Origin: Pseudoduganella lutea
GTDB taxonomy: Bacteria; Pseudomonadota; Gammaproteobacteria; Burkholderiales; Burkholderiaceae_D
Length of the DNA stretch: 64,000 nt
Assembly (NCBI RefSeq): GCF_004209755.1
Contig: NZ_CP035913.1
Location: 3,968,001 to 4,032,000, forward strand
Direction of reading: 5' to 3'
The first letter of the stretch is position 1. Each line of letters starts with the position of its first letter. The translations under genes and the position numbers were made by a program. A model generated the notes under the pieces. The model saw only the letters and a program-made list of their open reading frames with translations, was not told the DNA's origin and searched no databases. Positions 1 to 7,753 of the stretch are shown here, piece by piece.

Positions 1-17
1 ACCTTGGACTGTTGTCC

Positions 18-332
18 CTACACTGAAAGGTATCCTGAACACCAACCATCAACCAATGACTGAATACTGTCGGCCATGAATTTGAACTCCTCATCAATGG
101 GATAAAAAGCCCAAAGTCCCGAGTGATGTTTCCGGTAACCAAAATCTATGCCGTCCGTTCCCGAACGCCCCACGGCAAAGAAGGCTTTCTTTCTAAGCAC
201 GTAGGTTTCGCTCAAGGGAACGACCAACAACATCTGTGAATCGTCATGGAAGAACCCGTCTTCCGGCCATTTGCCCCGGAAGTAATCTTCGCATTCATAA
301 GCAGCATACTTGTCGGGGATTTTCGGTGCCAT
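18..332 (-). CDS. SMI1/KNR4 (SUKH)-like small protein, possible immunity protein
   Basis: Predicted 104-residue soluble protein. Its C-terminal half shows FFAVGRSG, DGIDFGYR and GLWAFYPID before a short helical tail, a pattern I associate with the SMI1/KNR4 (SUKH) superfamily. Bacterial SUKH members often neutralise polymorphic toxins. I chose ATG at 332; an in-frame TTG at 341 is the alternative and neither has a clear ribosome binding site. Base composition is lower in GC than the housekeeping genes further right, which suits an accessory gene. The window begins 17 bases past the stop, so a partner toxin could lie outside. The family call is from motif memory only. Confidence 0.55.
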   Translation of the reverse strand: MAPKIPDKYAAYECEDYFRGKWPEDGFFHDDSQMLLVVPLSETYVLRKKAFFAVGRSGTDGIDFGYRKHHSGLWAFYPIDEEFKFMADSIQSLVDGWCSGYLSV

Positions 333-467
333 CGTGATCAAAAATATTGTAAGAATATAAAGGATGCATTTGGCCGTTTGCTGCCGTACAGTGTACGTCA
401 GCTTTCACCCCCCCAAAACAGCCGGGTGCAATTGAGCCGGTAGTAATCATTTTGACGGAGAAAGCCG

Positions 468-767
468 CTACCGGCGTGTAGTCTGCAGTCGGCGTATTGC
501 AGCAATTCCGGCCTCCATCTTTTCCCGCGCTGAGCTATTGGCAGAGTGCACGTGAATCAGCGGTGGAATGAAACCTCGCAGTGCCACTGCTTCCTCAATC
601 CAGAGCACTACGTCGTAGCCTGTGCCACGCTCATCATTGCCTAAATCGTGATCAAGACTGAGCTCCACGACATTCCCGGTCGATAGCAGCGTCACGGCCT
701 CATCAGGCCAATAGACCCGAACCCAGCCATCTGGCGTAGCTCTTTCATCGTCGAGATAGACTTTCAT
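468..767 (-). CDS. cyclic-phosphate processing receiver-like domain protein
   Basis: Single-domain protein of 99 residues. It opens with MKVYLDDERATPDGW, then has a central LSLDHDLG and GYDVVLWIEE, and later PLIHVHSANSSAR. This arrangement (DDER near the N-terminus, DHDLG, HVHSAN) matches the receiver-like family annotated as cyclic-phosphate processing receiver domain, predicted to act on cyclic phosphate ends or cyclic nucleotides. It is not a normal response regulator: no DNA-binding domain and no kinase are near. ATG at 767 is preceded by an AAGGG about ten bases upstream. Its role here is unknown. Confidence 0.6.
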   Translation of the reverse strand: MKVYLDDERATPDGWVRVYWPDEAVTLLSTGNVVELSLDHDLGNDERGTGYDVVLWIEEAVALRGFIPPLIHVHSANSSAREKMEAGIAAIRRLQTTRR

Positions 768-977
768 TTTTGGTGCCCTTGCAAGGTCCGATCTTAGTTG
801 AAAACGGTCGACTACAGTGCCTCAATGTAAGGGGTTGTTCCTATCAGAACAAGCTATGGGTTCGTCGGGCGCTATCAAGCCGCTTTTTACTTGTGGCGAT
901 ATCGGAAGCCTGCCCGGCCGCAAACTGCCTCGAACTGACAGCGATATGCTTTCCTGACGTTAACTACAGGAGGGAAC

Positions 978-1400
978 ATGTCCGACTTTTATCGCTATTT
1001 CAAGGAGAACATGGATGGGCTTGGCTTACCAGCACCGGAATCCCTGTATGGGACGTGCCAAACGGCCGTAGCCAATGCCGCGGTTCTGCTCGGCCAAGTC
1101 GACAAATTTGGACGGAAGGTTACGATCAGGGAGCTCATTGTCGCGGGCACCCGGCTGGAACAACTTGCCGTGATTGGCGCGCTGTCAGCCGCCTTCTACG
1201 TTGGTGCGGTTATTGGCAGTATTGCAGTCGCCGCCGGGCGAGTACTGGGCAACGGAACTTCGCTAGCCGACGTGCTGCTGCTGGCCCACCAGAAACATCT
1301 GGGCAGGCCGTGGCTTCGTGCCACGCTTCAACGCTGGCCAGGCACCTATCAAGAAGCGCCAGGCCGCAACATGTATCGACAGGCAGCGACACAGCGATGA
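978..1400 (+). CDS. small membrane protein of unknown function, glycine/alanine-rich membrane segment
   Basis: Unrecognised protein of 140 residues. A strong AGGAGG-type ribosome binding site lies just before ATG 978, so this start is well supported. Residues about 60-90 form one long hydrophobic stretch rich in Gly and Ala (LAVIGALSAAFYVGAVIGS), a glycine-zipper-like membrane segment; the N-terminus is polar and the tail is basic. The stop overlaps the ATG of the next small gene by four bases (ATGA), which suggests coupled translation. Short membrane-active proteins of this shape occur in toxin or accessory loci, but no function can be assigned. Confidence 0.6.
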   Translation: MSDFYRYFKENMDGLGLPAPESLYGTCQTAVANAAVLLGQVDKFGRKVTIRELIVAGTRLEQLAVIGALSAAFYVGAVIGSIAVAAGRVLGNGTSLADVLLLAHQKHLGRPWLRATLQRWPGTYQEAPGRNMYRQAATQR

Positions 1401-1582
1401 AGGACAGGATCCTTCTTATTCTGGCCGCACTGGGATGCTCGTTGGCTGCCTGGGCATTCTGGCATTACATGGACCAGAATGCACTCGAGGTGCTTGTCCT
1501 GGTGGCTCTGATCGCCGCAATCGGGGACAACTGGCGGTTGCGTCGCGCCCTGCGATCAGCCGGGGACGGCACGAAGCCTTGA
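1397..1582 (+). CDS. small membrane protein, 61 residues, unknown
   Basis: Starts at ATG 1397 inside the stop of the preceding gene (ATGA overlap). It has two hydrophobic segments: residues about 4-22 (ILLILAALGCSLAAWAFWHY) and residues about 29-43 (EVLVLVALIAAIG). A basic tail (WRLRRALR) follows, consistent with a two-pass inner-membrane protein with a cytoplasmic C-terminus. Coupling to the upstream membrane protein suggests the two act together. No family recognised. Confidence 0.5.
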   Translation: MKDRILLILAALGCSLAAWAFWHYMDQNALEVLVLVALIAAIGDNWRLRRALRSAGDGTKP

Positions 1583-1676
1583 TGATGAGGCGATGAAGCG
1601 ATCCTCACTCGAGAACGCCAACCTCGACGGCTTGGCGTCCTTGTTCGTGATGATTCGCCTGCTTGGCCCTCCCAGC

Positions 1677-3770
1677 TTACTTCCAGATAAACCGCGTCCC
1701 ATCCCCGCTCTCGGTCAACGGCCCCGCGCTGTCGACCGATACCTTGCCGCTGGCCGGATCCACCCGCACAAAGCGGTTGTTGGCCAGCGCCATCAGCACC
1801 AGCTCCCCGGTCGGCGTCTCGATCCACTGGAAGCTCTGCGCCTCGCCCGGTGCGCCGTCGGCCAGCGACAGGGCGCCATCGGCGCCGACCGTCACATACT
1901 GTTTACCGGCCCGCAGCGCGACGCGGCCCAGCTTCATGTCTTCGACTGTGAACCTGGACGGCGTGCCAGCCGACAAGCGGCCATCGCCGGCGTGCAGCCC
2001 GGTCTTCGCATCAAAAGAGGTCAACGTCACCGATCTACCGAACGGGATCGCCCGCATCAATCCATGCGGATAGGGCTGGTAGACGTCGACGCTGTCGAAG
2101 TCGGCCACGCCGCCCTCGGCACCGGCCGTGTTGTAATTGAACAGGGCATAGCGCACGCCCTGGAACGTCACGAGCTGGAAGATCATCGTGAACTCGTCGC
2201 CGACCGGCACGAAGGTCTTGCCGTCGAACGAGTACGAGAAGCGCGCCTTTTCCGTGAGGAAGTCGGCATCGGCGCGCAGCCAGATGCGTGGAGCATTGGC
2301 ACTGAGCTTCACCGCGACCCGCTTCGTCGTGTTGCGCGCCTGGTCGAAGACGGCGATCGACAGCCCGCTGGCGGTCTTTTCCACGCCCAGTGTCGCGTAC
2401 GGCAGGTTCAGCAGCGCCAGGCCGGCCACGTCGCCATCTTTCAGGCCGCCGGCATCCAGCACGACGGTTGGCGAGGAGCGAGGTCCGATGGCTCGCTGCG
2501 TGAGGCTGTTCTTCGCTTCCCAGAACGACTTCGCCGGCAGCGCATGCAGGCGCAGGTAACCCGGCCGCTCGGCCAGCGACCACTTGCCGTCCACCGGCAC
2601 ATGGTTCCACTGCCAGACCGGTTTCAGCGCCGAGCCTGAAAAGTCGTCGCTGCGCTCGTAGGGAACGCGCGCCGGCTGCGGTTCGGCCGTCTTCGGCTTG
2701 ACCCACGTGCGCGGGTTGCGGCCCAGGTTGCCGGGCAGGCCGAAGTACGGCCAGCCATCCTGCCACGTGACCGGCGACAGCGACAGCAGCCGGCCCACCG
2801 AGTTGTAGTCCATCATCGAGTAGCCCCACCATTCGCCGGCCGGCGTGAACACGATGCCGCCCTGGTGGATCGCGGTGGAGTCGTGTCGCTTCGGATTGCC
2901 GGGGACCACCTCGAAGGGGGGCGTGTTCTTTTTCAGCCGGTTGCCCTCGGCCATGCCGAAACCTTCGTTCGTGCTGATGGAGTGGTTTACTTCCCAAGGA
3001 CCAAACGGGGTGTCCGCGCGCGCCGCCGGCATGCGGAAGCCGCCGGCGTAGTTCGCGCTGAGGATGTAGTACTTGCCGTCGATCTTCAGGAAGTGGGCAC
3101 CTTCGCCCATGCCCTGGTCCTTCGTGAAGACCACCTTCTCGGTGCCGGGCACCAGGTCGGTCAGGTCGGCGGTCAGCTGGGCCACCTTCATTTCCTGGTG
3201 GTCCCACACCACGTAGACCTTGCCGTCGTCGTCGAACAGCACCGACAGGTCATGCAGGCTGCGCTTCATCTCGCGGTGGGTCCATGGGCCTTTCGGGTCG
3301 GTGGCCGTATAGATCTGCGTGCCGCGGCCGTTGACGTTGGAGAAGATGTAGAAGGTGCCGTCGTGGAAGCGGAAGCTGGGCGCCCAGATGCCCCGGCCGT
3401 AGATCCCCTTGCCGTCTTCGAGCCGATAGGCCGGGCCGAAGTCGAGCTTCGGCGTGGCGTAGCTCAGGAACTCCCAGTTCACCAGGTCCTTCGAGCGCAG
3501 CACCGGCAGGCCCGGCATCGCGTGCATCGTGGTGCCGGTCAGGTAGAACCAGTCGCCCACGCGGATCATGTCCGGGTCGGAGAACTCGTCGTAGAACAGC
3601 GGGTTGGTGAAGGTGCCGTTGCCGTTGTCCGGCGTCCAGGTCTTCGTCGACAGGCCTTGCGCCGGGCGCGCTTCGTGCTGGGCCATGGCGGGCGCGGTGA
3701 GCAAAGTAGAAGACAGGGTGGAAGACAGGGCCAGCGCGATGGCGAGGCGCAGGGAGCGGGGAGTCGGCAT
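1677..3770 (-). CDS. secreted glycoside hydrolase family 43 protein (beta-xylosidase/arabinosidase type)
   Basis: 697-residue exported glycosidase. A signal peptide (residues 1-30, ending AMA before Q) is followed by a five-bladed GH43 catalytic domain. The three acidic residues of the family are visible: Asp65 in SDPDM, Asp174 in HDLSVLFDDDG and Glu223 in GEGAHFL. A second beta-sandwich domain (about 380-590, starting SDDFSGSAL) resembles the C-terminal module of GH43 xylosidases, and the last 80 residues look like a beta-trefoil/fascin-like module. The frame stays open to 3854, but ATG 3770 places the signal peptide at the N-terminus. Likely substrate is arabinoxylan-type polysaccharide; the exact specificity is not readable. 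The gene stands alone, without a sugar transporter beside it. Confidence 0.88.
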   Translation of the reverse strand: MPTPRSLRLAIALALSSTLSSTLLTAPAMAQHEARPAQGLSTKTWTPDNGNGTFTNPLFYDEFSDPDMIRVGDWFYLTGTTMHAMPGLPVLRSKDLVNWEFLSYATPKLDFGPAYRLEDGKGIYGRGIWAPSFRFHDGTFYIFSNVNGRGTQIYTATDPKGPWTHREMKRSLHDLSVLFDDDGKVYVVWDHQEMKVAQLTADLTDLVPGTEKVVFTKDQGMGEGAHFLKIDGKYYILSANYAGGFRMPAARADTPFGPWEVNHSISTNEGFGMAEGNRLKKNTPPFEVVPGNPKRHDSTAIHQGGIVFTPAGEWWGYSMMDYNSVGRLLSLSPVTWQDGWPYFGLPGNLGRNPRTWVKPKTAEPQPARVPYERSDDFSGSALKPVWQWNHVPVDGKWSLAERPGYLRLHALPAKSFWEAKNSLTQRAIGPRSSPTVVLDAGGLKDGDVAGLALLNLPYATLGVEKTASGLSIAVFDQARNTTKRVAVKLSANAPRIWLRADADFLTEKARFSYSFDGKTFVPVGDEFTMIFQLVTFQGVRYALFNYNTAGAEGGVADFDSVDVYQPYPHGLMRAIPFGRSVTLTSFDAKTGLHAGDGRLSAGTPSRFTVEDMKLGRVALRAGKQYVTVGADGALSLADGAPGEAQSFQWIETPTGELVLMALANNRFVRVDPASGKVSVDSAGPLTESGDGTRFIWK

Positions 3771-3917
3771 GGTGGGGGCGGCGGGCGCGGTCGATATGGG
3801 GAGCCCAACATAACCCCAACGGCGGTCGATCGCCAATGAATTTTTGTGGCTCATCCATATGAACTTCGGTATGCCCGCGGCCCGGTGTCCCGGCGCTGAA
3901 GTTCGTTCATCCCCGAG

Positions 3918-4682
3918 TCAGGTCGCCAGGGGGAAAACGATGCCCTCGCTGCGCCATCCGGCAGGCGCGGGTGCCGTATAACCTTCGAGGAGCAGGCCGC
4001 CATGCGGTGCCAGCGTGCGCCGCGCGGCCGTGTCGAACAGCGCCTTGCCGGCCGCCGGGTCGGCCGCGAGCGCCGCCATCGCGGCCACGAGGTCGGTGGC
4101 CAGCGCGGGGTCCACGGCGCGCAGTCGCCGCGCCAGATGCTTGCCGTCGCCGGTCCATGCGCCGGCCGCGCGCAGCGCGAACAGGGCCAGCGTGTCGTAC
4201 AGCTTGACGGCCGTGGCCAGCGTCTCGTCGGGCGCGGTGCCATCGATCAGGTCTTCGAGCAGCGTGGTGATCGCGTAGCGGTGACCGGCAAGCATCGCCG
4301 GTGTCGGTGCCGGCGGGCCGAGATCGAACAGCTCACGCGCATGAGTTCGCAGCCATGCGGCGGCACCGGTATCGGGCAGCAGGCTCACGCCATCGAGCAC
4401 CATCTCGACCAGCGGCATGCGCCCGGCGGGCCGGTCGACGGTGCGGCAGAAGTAGTCGAACGTGGCGGGGTCATGGCCGAACAGCTCGACCGTTTGCGCA
4501 CCCACTTTGAACGTGTCGCGCCATGCGTGGTCGACGCGGTCGAACACGAGCAGCAGGTCGATGTCCGACGTCGGCGTGGCTTCGCCGCGCGCGATCGAAC
4601 CGCCGATGATCGCCACCTTCGCATCGGGCCAGCGCGGCAGCAGGTGACGGGTGACGAGGTGGCGTGCGGCGTCGATATGCAT
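3918..4682 (-). CDS. nucleotidyltransferase domain protein
   Basis: 254-residue cytoplasmic protein. The N-terminus carries the polymerase-beta-type nucleotidyltransferase signature: GGSIARGE (residues 27-34) followed by TSDIDLLLVF, giving the G-S and D-x-D metal-binding residues. The rest is helical, with an extended alanine-rich C-terminal half that may bind the acceptor substrate. Relatives include antibiotic- and tRNA-modifying transferases and many of unknown substrate; nothing here identifies the substrate. It stands alone between the GH43 gene and the long gap on its promoter side. Confidence 0.75.
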   Translation of the reverse strand: MHIDAARHLVTRHLLPRWPDAKVAIIGGSIARGEATPTSDIDLLLVFDRVDHAWRDTFKVGAQTVELFGHDPATFDYFCRTVDRPAGRMPLVEMVLDGVSLLPDTGAAAWLRTHARELFDLGPPAPTPAMLAGHRYAITTLLEDLIDGTAPDETLATAVKLYDTLALFALRAAGAWTGDGKHLARRLRAVDPALATDLVAAMAALAADPAAGKALFDTAARRTLAPHGGLLLEGYTAPAPAGWRSEGIVFPLAT

Positions 4683-4983
4683 GGGTCGTCTTTCGATATG
4701 AGAAGCGGGCAGTGTAGCCCGCGCGCGGCGCGCTCGCGCAGGCTCGCGGTGGCCGCACCAACGCCGCTACATCAACGCCGAGTACGTTCGCGAGAACGTC
4801 CGCATCGAGCATGCCGCGGCACGCACGGCACCTCGCGCGGCCTGTCGCATCGCCCTTTCGGGCAAGCGTGCGCACGGTTGCGCCACATTTTTTTCAAGTG
4901 CGGCGTCATCCATGTCGTGGCCTCGCGACGACGCGTCGACACCGCTCCTGCATGCCGGCTCAAGCATGCGGCGATGTTTGACT

Positions 4984-5023
4984 GCTTTGCATAGCGCCCT
5001 TACCTAAAGGTGGTATGCAAAGC
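4984..5023. repeat. inverted repeat, 10-bp arms
   Basis: GCTTTGCATA at 4984-4993 is the exact reverse complement of TATGCAAAGC at 5014-5023. The 20-base interior carries a smaller ACCT/AGGT pair, so the RNA could form one extended hairpin. It has no run of T after it and does not look like an intrinsic terminator. Candidate operator or structured RNA. Confidence 0.6.
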
Positions 5024-5647
5024 GAGGTGTGTGGGGGATCGTCGCGAAGTGCATGCGTTCGATGGCGCGTGGCGTGCGCGATGCACTCGGCTATGTGCGT
5101 TACCTCGCGCAGCCCGGTAAAAAAAGAGTGCGAAATGCATGCGTGCCGGTTGCGCATCATAAAGGTTTTCGTGTACTTTACGAGCTTGAAAAGACCGTGA
5201 TTTGCAAGCACTCTTTTTCGAGTGTGCCGCTCCGGCGAAAACCCAAGAACAACAGGACAAAAGTTCGCACAGATATGCACGACGACCACACGGTTATCTG
5301 GTATGCCGCCTCGCCTGAACATCGTCGGGCCGGGCGGTTTTTTCTTTGAGCGCCAGAACACGATGTGAGCAAATGCTGGGTTCGGAGCTGAGTGCGCGCC
5401 CGTCCCTGGAGACACAGAACAAGAATTTTCAGACCGGCGCCGCGCGCCCGTGCCAGGAGCACGAATGAAAGCGGTGGCGTCGATCGAATGGCTGAAGTGC
5501 TGCAGTCGTGAGGAGCTGCAGCAGTTCAGCCGGGTGCCGAATTCATTAGTGCAAACACCGCGATGCTTGTGCCGATGAATAATTCGCCCTGTGTACCGAC
5601 GGGTATGCCGGACGGGTTTCAACTATGTGCGTAATTTCATCCCGGAT

Positions 5648-5656
5648 GAAGGAGAA
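5648..5656 (+). promoter_or_regulatory. ribosome binding site of the histone H1-like gene
   Basis: GAAGGAGAA lies seven to ten bases before ATG 5662, a near-ideal Shine-Dalgarno sequence. It follows directly on the small TTCATCC/GGATGAA palindrome, which could partly mask it in the RNA. Confidence 0.6.
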
Positions 5657-5661
5657 ATAAA

Positions 5662-6870
5662 ATGGCTACCGCCACGAAGAAGACCGATACGAAGAAGCCA
5701 GCCGCCACCAAGGCCGCTGCTGCTCCTGCCAAGAAAGCCGCGACTGCGAAGTCGTCCGAGAAGTCCGCCGCCGCCAAGCCGGCTGCGAAGAAAACCACCG
5801 CGGCTGCCAAGCCTGCTGCGGCGAAGAAGACCACGGCCGCGGCGAAACCTGCTGCAGCGAAGAAGACCACGGCGGCTGCGAAGCCGGCGGCAGCGAAGAA
5901 GTCCACCGCGGCAGCAAAACCGGCTGCAGCGAAGAAGACCACGGCCGCAGCAAAGCCGGCAGCGAAGAAGTCGGCGACCGCAACGAAGTCGACCGCAAGC
6001 AAGTCCACCGCAGCGAAGTCGACGGCAAGCAAGTCGACGGCAAGCAAGTCCACGGCAGCAAAGTCGACGGCAGCGAAGAAGTCGGCAACGCCAAGCAAGT
6101 CCACCGCAGCGAAGAAGTCGACGGCAACCGCAGCCAAGCCGGCAGCGAAGAAGTCGGCAACCAAGACCGCCGCCGCCAAGCCTGCAGCCAAGAAGGCCGC
6201 GACCAAGACCGCCGCCGCCAAGCCTGCAGCCAAGAAGGCCGCGACCAAGACCGCCGCCGCCAAGCCTGCAGCCAAGAAGGCCGCGACCAAGACCGCCGCC
6301 GCCAAGCCTGCAGCCAAGAAAGCCGCGACCAAGACCGCCGCCGCCAAGCCTGCAGCCAAGAAAGCAGCAGCGACCAAGACCGCCGCCGCCAAGCCTGCAG
6401 CCAAGAAGGCCGCGACCAAGACCGCCGCCGCCAAGCCCGCCGCCAAGCAGGCCGCGACCAAGTCCGCCACCGCCAAGCCTGCAGCCAAGAAAGCTGCAAC
6501 GAAGTCGGCAGCCGCCAAGCCGGCAGCTTCGGCAGCCAAGCCGGCAGCAAGCAAGTCCGCTGCCAAGCCAGCCGCTAAACCAACCGCCAAAAAGGCCGCA
6601 GCAAAAAAGCCTGAGGCCGCGCCGGCTACCGCCCCGGCAGCGACTACGGCCGACAAGCCCGCGGAACAACCAGTAGCAAAGAAAGCCGCTGCGCCGAAGA
6701 AGGCGGCAGCGAAGCAGGATGGCGCAGCCAAGAAAGATGGCGCAGCGAAAAAGGAAACGCCGGCTGCAGCACCGGCAGCGGCTTCGTCCGCCGCTACCGT
6801 GCCGTCGGCAAAGACGACGCTGGCACCGGCGGCCGCATGGCCGTTCCCGACCAGCACCCGTCCTTCCTGA
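5662..6870 (+). CDS. histone H1-like (AlgP/Hc-type) Lys/Ala/Pro-rich DNA-binding protein
   Basis: 402-residue, extremely basic, low-complexity protein made mainly of Ala, Lys, Pro, Thr and Ser. It resembles the bacterial histone H1-like proteins (AlgP/AlgR3 of Pseudomonas, Hc2 of Chlamydia), which bind DNA without sequence specificity and help condense the nucleoid. Three repeat zones are visible: a 12-residue TAAAKPAAAKKT type near the N-terminus, a KST-rich centre, and about eight copies of a 14-residue unit (TKTAAAKPAAKKAA). The C-terminus is richer in Pro and Ala. Start ATG 5662 has a strong ribosome binding site and the gene ends before an intrinsic terminator. Repeat number probably varies between strains. 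All other frames here are also open because of the composition; they are not genes. Confidence 0.88.
   Translation: MATATKKTDTKKPAATKAAAAPAKKAATAKSSEKSAAAKPAAKKTTAAAKPAAAKKTTAAAKPAAAKKTTAAAKPAAAKKSTAAAKPAAAKKTTAAAKPAAKKSATATKSTASKSTAAKSTASKSTASKSTAAKSTAAKKSATPSKSTAAKKSTATAAKPAAKKSATKTAAAKPAAKKAATKTAAAKPAAKKAATKTAAAKPAAKKAATKTAAAKPAAKKAATKTAAAKPAAKKAAATKTAAAKPAAKKAATKTAAAKPAAKQAATKSATAKPAAKKAATKSAAAKPAASAAKPAASKSAAKPAAKPTAKKAAAKKPEAAPATAPAATTADKPAEQPVAKKAAAPKKAAAKQDGAAKKDGAAKKETPAAAPAAASSAATVPSAKTTLAPAAAWPFPTSTRPS
6160..6498 (+). repeat. tandem repeat, about eight 42-bp units inside the histone H1-like gene
   Basis: The unit ACCAAGACCGCCGCCGCCAA... begins at 6160, 6202, 6244, 6286, 6328, 6373, 6415 and 6457. 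Spacing is 42 bp except for one 45-bp unit. The first five units are nearly identical at the DNA level and the later ones diverge, as expected from recent unequal exchange or slippage. Each unit encodes 14 residues, so copy changes keep the frame. Confidence 0.9.
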
Positions 6871-6967
6871 GCGGCGAAGGGCGGGGCCGGTACCGTGCCG
6901 GCACCCGTCCCGGTCGTCGATCTCCATCGGTGCCGTCGATACCATTGACGGCCTGATGGGCGCGAAT

Positions 6968-7002
6968 ACCGCCGTGTGAGACAATCGCACGGCGGTTTTT
7001 TT
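6968..7002 (+). terminator. intrinsic terminator after the histone H1-like gene
   Basis: ACCGCCGTG (6968-6976) pairs perfectly with CACGGCGGT (6988-6996) around an 11-base loop and is followed by a run of seven T. It lies only a few bases before the ribosome binding site of the YggT gene. Confidence 0.85.
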
Positions 7003-7009
7003 ATGGAGA

Positions 7010-7540
7010 ATGCTCGTGCTTAGTATTGTGATGCTGATCGTCGATACCGTTGCTGTCCTGCTCGGCGGTGTGCTGCTGCTGCGGTTCTGGATGCAGGCGA
7101 CTCGGGTGCGGCCGCCGTCGTCGGTGGCGCAATTTACCTTCCAGTTGTCCGACTGGCTGGTGCGCCCGATGCGCCGCATCGTGCCTGGCGTGGGTGGCTA
7201 CGACTGGGCCAGCCTGCTCGGCGCGTTCCTGATCGTGGTGCTGGCCACGTCGGTGCGCTGGTTTGCCGGCTATTCGTTCGACATCATCATGCTGATGGCG
7301 CTGCACCGTTTTCTGCAATGGATCCTCTATGGCTTCATGATCCTGCTGGTGGTCGAGGCGATCTTCAGCTGGGTCAACCCGCATGCGCCGCTGGCGCCGT
7401 TCGTCCGGGCACTCAACGAGCCGATCCTGAAGCCCGTGCGCCGCGTGGTGCCCCTGGTGGGCAACCTCGACCTGTCGCTGCTGGTGGCGCTGGTGCTGCT
7501 GCAGATCGCCCAGCTCGTGCTGGACATGCTGTTCCGGTGA
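7010..7540 (+). CDS. YggT family integral membrane protein
   Basis: 176-residue membrane protein with the two-fold YggT pattern. Each half has hydrophobic helices followed by a P-x-R-R motif: VRPMRRIVPGVGGYDW in the first half and EPILKPVRRVVPLVGNLD in the second. YggT proteins sit in the inner membrane and are linked to osmotic or ion stress and to cell division or membrane organisation in some bacteria; the exact role is unsettled. GGAG at 7005-7008 is too close to ATG 7010 but seven bases before GTG 7016, so the true start may be the GTG two codons later. There is no room for a promoter between the terminator hairpin and this start. Confidence 0.88.
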   Translation: MLVLSIVMLIVDTVAVLLGGVLLLRFWMQATRVRPPSSVAQFTFQLSDWLVRPMRRIVPGVGGYDWASLLGAFLIVVLATSVRWFAGYSFDIIMLMALHRFLQWILYGFMILLVVEAIFSWVNPHAPLAPFVRALNEPILKPVRRVVPLVGNLDLSLLVALVLLQIAQLVLDMLFR

Positions 7541-7558
7541 GGCTTTGATGAGCCAATG

Positions 7559-7582
7559 AAAAAAGGCGCCTCGGCGCCTTTT
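7559..7582 (+). terminator. intrinsic terminator after yggT, probably bidirectional
   Basis: A run of A, then GGCGCC-TC-GGCGCC, then a run of six T, shortly after the YggT stop. The A-run and T-run make it usable from both strands, which fits the convergent PfkB gene. Confidence 0.8.
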
Positions 7583-7644
7583 TTGTTTTTGGGGGTGATG
7601 CGGGATGTCGAGAGAGCGTCCGCGTCGCAGGGGGCGTAGCAGGG

Positions 7645-7699
7645 GTTTCGAGGAGCATGCTCCTCGCCTGCGTAGCGGTGAACCCTTGCAAGGGTTCAC
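7645..7699. repeat. two-palindrome intergenic element, copy 1
   Basis: A shared lead GGTTTCG runs into a perfect 18-bp palindrome CGAGGAGCATGCTCCTCG (7649-7666). A CGCCTGCGTAGCG linker and a perfect 22-bp palindrome (7678-7699, GTGAACCCTTGC and its complement) follow. A second copy of the same architecture is at 53213-53272. Confidence 0.8.
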
Positions 7700-7753
7700 T
7701 CCTTCCTGTCCCCGCCAGTTGTTGGCAAGGAGCAGAGTTGTGGACCGTGATCG

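Larger units (their letters stand above)
4683..5661. other. 979-bp gap without a supported gene
   Basis: Intergenic space between a minus-strand nucleotidyltransferase and the plus-strand histone H1-like gene, so it must hold two divergent promoters. Reading frames here are short or compositionally odd and show no family signature. The part from about 4870 is less GC-rich than the flanks. It contains a 10-bp-arm inverted repeat (4984-5023, listed separately), a short CACTC/GAGTG hairpin with a T-rich loop near 5209-5224, and an imperfect TTCATCC/GGATGAA palindrome at 5636-5650 directly before the ribosome binding site of the next gene. A small RNA or long regulatory leader is possible but not shown. 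Confidence 0.5.

Noticed and set aside
770..1396. 270-residue frame running into the 61-residue membrane protein
   Set aside because: The upstream part is the shifted frame of the 978-1400 gene; the real start is the ATG at 1397.
3771..3854. Longer start for the GH43 protein at 3854
   Set aside because: It would bury the signal peptide behind 28 polar residues and has no ribosome binding site.
5029..5349. 106-residue plus-strand frame in the long gap
   Set aside because: No recognisable motif or clear start signal; the evidence is too weak to call a gene.
4960..5622. 220-residue minus-strand frame in the long gap
   Set aside because: Cys/His/Thr-rich without any domain, no ribosome binding site seen, and codon use unlike its neighbours.
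6160..6498. Possible CRISPR array because of regular 42-bp repeats
   Set aside because: Units are contiguous without unique spacers and lie in a coding frame; no cas gene is nearby.
5623..7179. Long open frames on both strands across the histone H1-like gene
   Set aside because: They are by-products of the Ala/Lys codon repeats; only the frame from 5662 has a ribosome binding site and a known protein pattern.
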